Source: Oscillospiraceae bacterium (GTDB lineage Bacteria; Bacillota; Clostridia; Oscillospirales; Ruminococcaceae). Taken from it: a DNA stretch of 6,928 nucleotides. Within the stretch, counting starts at the first letter, position 1. Each line of letters begins with the position of its first letter. Under the pieces are notes generated by a model. It had not been told where the DNA came from. It ran no database searches and saw nothing but the letters and a program-made list of their open reading frames with translations. This document shows, one piece after another, positions 6,104 through 6,928 of this stretch. The translations under genes were made by a program, and so were the position numbers. Where the stretch lies: positions 1-6,928 of the forward strand of contig CAADWC010000169.1 in the NCBI GenBank assembly GCA_900752625.1. Direction: 5' to 3'.

Positions 6104-6774
6104 TTCTTTTCCTTGAGCACATATCCGCTTCCGCGCACCGTATGAATAAGCTTATCGGGACGGCCGCCGTCGATTTTCTTTCTGAGATAGCTTATATACA
6201 CATCCACGACATTTGTTCCGCCCTCATAGTCAAAATTCCAGATATGGTTTTCGATTTTCTCTCTTGACAATACGATGCCGCGGTTTCTCATAAGATATTC
6301 AAGCAGATTATATTCCTTTGCGGATAAGTTTATTTCACATTCTCCGCGTCTGACCGTATGAGAAGCGGTATCCAGAGTCAGATCGGCAACTTTAAGGATA
6401 TTGTCGGTCATGCCGAATTTTTTTCTGGTCATTGCACGTAAACGCGCCGCAAGCTCTTCAAAGGAAAAAGGTTTCACGAGGTAATCGTCCGCACCGCTGT
6501 CCAGACCTTTGACTCTGTCCGAAACGGAATCTTTTGCTGTCAGAAACAGCACGGGCACAGACTTTCCGTTCTGTCTGAGATAGCTTAAAACTCCGAAGCC
6601 GTCGATCTGCGGCATCATTATATCAAGAATCACCGCGTCGTATTCTGCGGCTTCAAGATAGTCGATCGCTTCTCTGCCGTTGAAACAGCTGTCAACGGAA
6701 TAACCGTCAGATGTAAGCTTTCGGGTAATAATGCTGTTTAAATCTCTTTCATCCTCCGCCAATAAGATACGCAT
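6100..6774 (-). CDS. OmpR/PhoB-family response regulator
   Basis: A DNA-binding response regulator of 224 residues, typical of the family. The receiver domain (about 1-115) has the acidic pocket ED (7-8), phosphoacceptor Asp51 in VILDIMMP, Thr79 in FLTAKD, and Lys101 in LVKPF. The C-terminal winged helix (about 128-222) shows LSAKEYNLLEYLMRNRGIVLSREKI, VDVYISYLRKKID and HTVRGSGYVL. It is first in the operon with the overlapping kinase and the PepSY gene, so it is expected to be phosphorylated by that kinase. The ATG at 6774 is chosen because GGAG at 6784-6787 is 9 bases upstream; the in-frame TTG at 6783 would leave no spacing. The regulon is unknown, but the PepSY gene and its own promoter are the natural first candidates. 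Confidence 0.96.
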   Translation of the reverse strand: MRILLAEDERDLNSIITRKLTSDGYSVDSCFNGREAIDYLEAAEYDAVILDIMMPQIDGFGVLSYLRQNGKSVPVLFLTAKDSVSDRVKGLDSGADDYLVKPFSFEELAARLRAMTRKKFGMTDNILKVADLTLDTASHTVRRGECEINLSAKEYNLLEYLMRNRGIVLSREKIENHIWNFDYEGGTNVVDVYISYLRKKIDGGRPDKLIHTVRGSGYVLKEKK

Positions 6775-6783
6775 TTTAACCAA

Positions 6784-6787
6784 CTCC
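6784..6787 (-). promoter_or_regulatory. Ribosome binding site of the response regulator
   Basis: GGAG on the - strand, 9 bases before the ATG at 6774. It directly abuts the in-frame TTG at 6783 and so excludes that codon as the start. Confidence 0.7.
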
Positions 6788-6817
6788 GGGAAATAGAATA
6801 GTCATGTGATCCCATAC

Positions 6818-6845
6818 TGTAATTTGTCTAACTTGATTGTAAATT
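6818..6845. repeat. Pair of TGTAAwTT direct repeats in the operon leader
   Basis: On the + strand, TGTAATTT begins at 6818 and TGTAAATT at 6838: seven of eight bases agree and the starts are 20 bases apart, about two helical turns on the same DNA face. They sit between the predicted transcription start and the ribosome binding site. A regulator-binding role is speculation, and in AT-rich DNA this may be chance. Confidence 0.25.
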
Positions 6846-6852
6846 AATAAAT

Positions 6853-6861
6853 ATTATATCA
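6853..6861 (-). promoter_or_regulatory. Extended -10 promoter of the two-component operon
   Basis: On the - strand, TGATATAAT is a consensus extended -10 element. No convincing -35 is seen at the usual distance, as is common when the TG extension is present or an activator helps. The start would be near 6846, leaving a leader of about 70 bases. Two TGTAA-type repeats lie just downstream of the predicted start. Confidence 0.6.
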
Positions 6862-6928
6862 TAAAAAGAGCCGTAAGGCGATTCCTTAATACGATAAAAT
6901 GTTCTTGAAACAATTTGCGAAGCAAACC

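Noticed and set aside
6775..6783. TTG start for the response regulator
   Set aside because: GGAG abuts this codon with no spacing, while it is correctly spaced for the ATG at 6774.
6874..6888. TAAGG/CCTTA hairpin as a terminator of a gene beyond the right edge
   Set aside because: Only five pairs in the stem, and the T-run on the - strand does not follow it directly; too weak to call.
6914..6926. TTTGC-GAA-GCAAA small hairpin at the right edge
   Set aside because: Five pairs with no following T-run in the window; could be part of something cut off by the edge but cannot be supported.
1..6928. Mobile element, CRISPR array, tRNA, toxin-antitoxin or defence system
   Set aside because: No transposase or recombinase motif, terminal repeat, regularly spaced repeat or tRNA-like fold was seen, and the known genes account for nearly all of the sequence.

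Overview
The window looks like chromosomal DNA of a low-to-moderate GC Firmicute. It has strong AAGGAG-type ribosome binding sites, sigma-A promoters of the TATAAT/TGnTATAAT kind, and class I sugar PTS genes of clostridial flavour. Protein wording and codon style suggest the Ruminococcus/Oscillospiraceae area, but that is an impression and was not tested by a search. The layout is two convergent transcription blocks separated by a long hairpin terminator near 3039-3084. No RNA gene, mobile element, CRISPR array or integration site was seen.

The left block (+ strand, 1-3007) is a sugar phosphotransferase operon. It holds the C-terminal part of a fructose-family EIIC permease (5' end outside the window), a stand-alone HPr (ptsH) and Enzyme I (ptsI). 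Together they form the phosphorelay PEP -> EI (His188) -> HPr (His15) -> EII -> sugar. The HPr keeps the catalytic His15 but has alanine where the Firmicute regulatory Ser46 should be. This arrangement suggests a fructose-dedicated relay uncoupled from HPr-kinase/CcpA control. A non-terminator hairpin lies between ptsH and ptsI.

The right block is entirely on the - strand. At its upstream end (6774 -> 3679) is a probable three-gene operon. An OmpR/PhoB-type response regulator overlaps a HAMP-containing sensor histidine kinase by 4 bases. A membrane-anchored protein with three PepSY repeats follows after 76 bases and ends in an intrinsic terminator. An extended -10 promoter precedes the response regulator, and a second weaker -10 precedes the PepSY gene. 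The PepSY protein is probably an output or accessory of the two-component system. Both the sensor's outer domain and the PepSY protein are very acidic.

After the PepSY terminator, a separately promoted HxlR-family regulator with a single N-terminal cysteine (3430 -> 3095) runs towards the end of ptsI. Its promoter is good (TTGCAT, 17 bases, TGnTAAAAT) and is flanked by a 6-bp inverted repeat that could be an operator. Its target is not evident in the window.

Most of this is ordinary housekeeping and signalling DNA. The items most worth a second look are the Ser46-less HPr tied to a fructose permease, and the acidic sensor with its triple-PepSY partner. I found no convincing evidence of a wholly new system.
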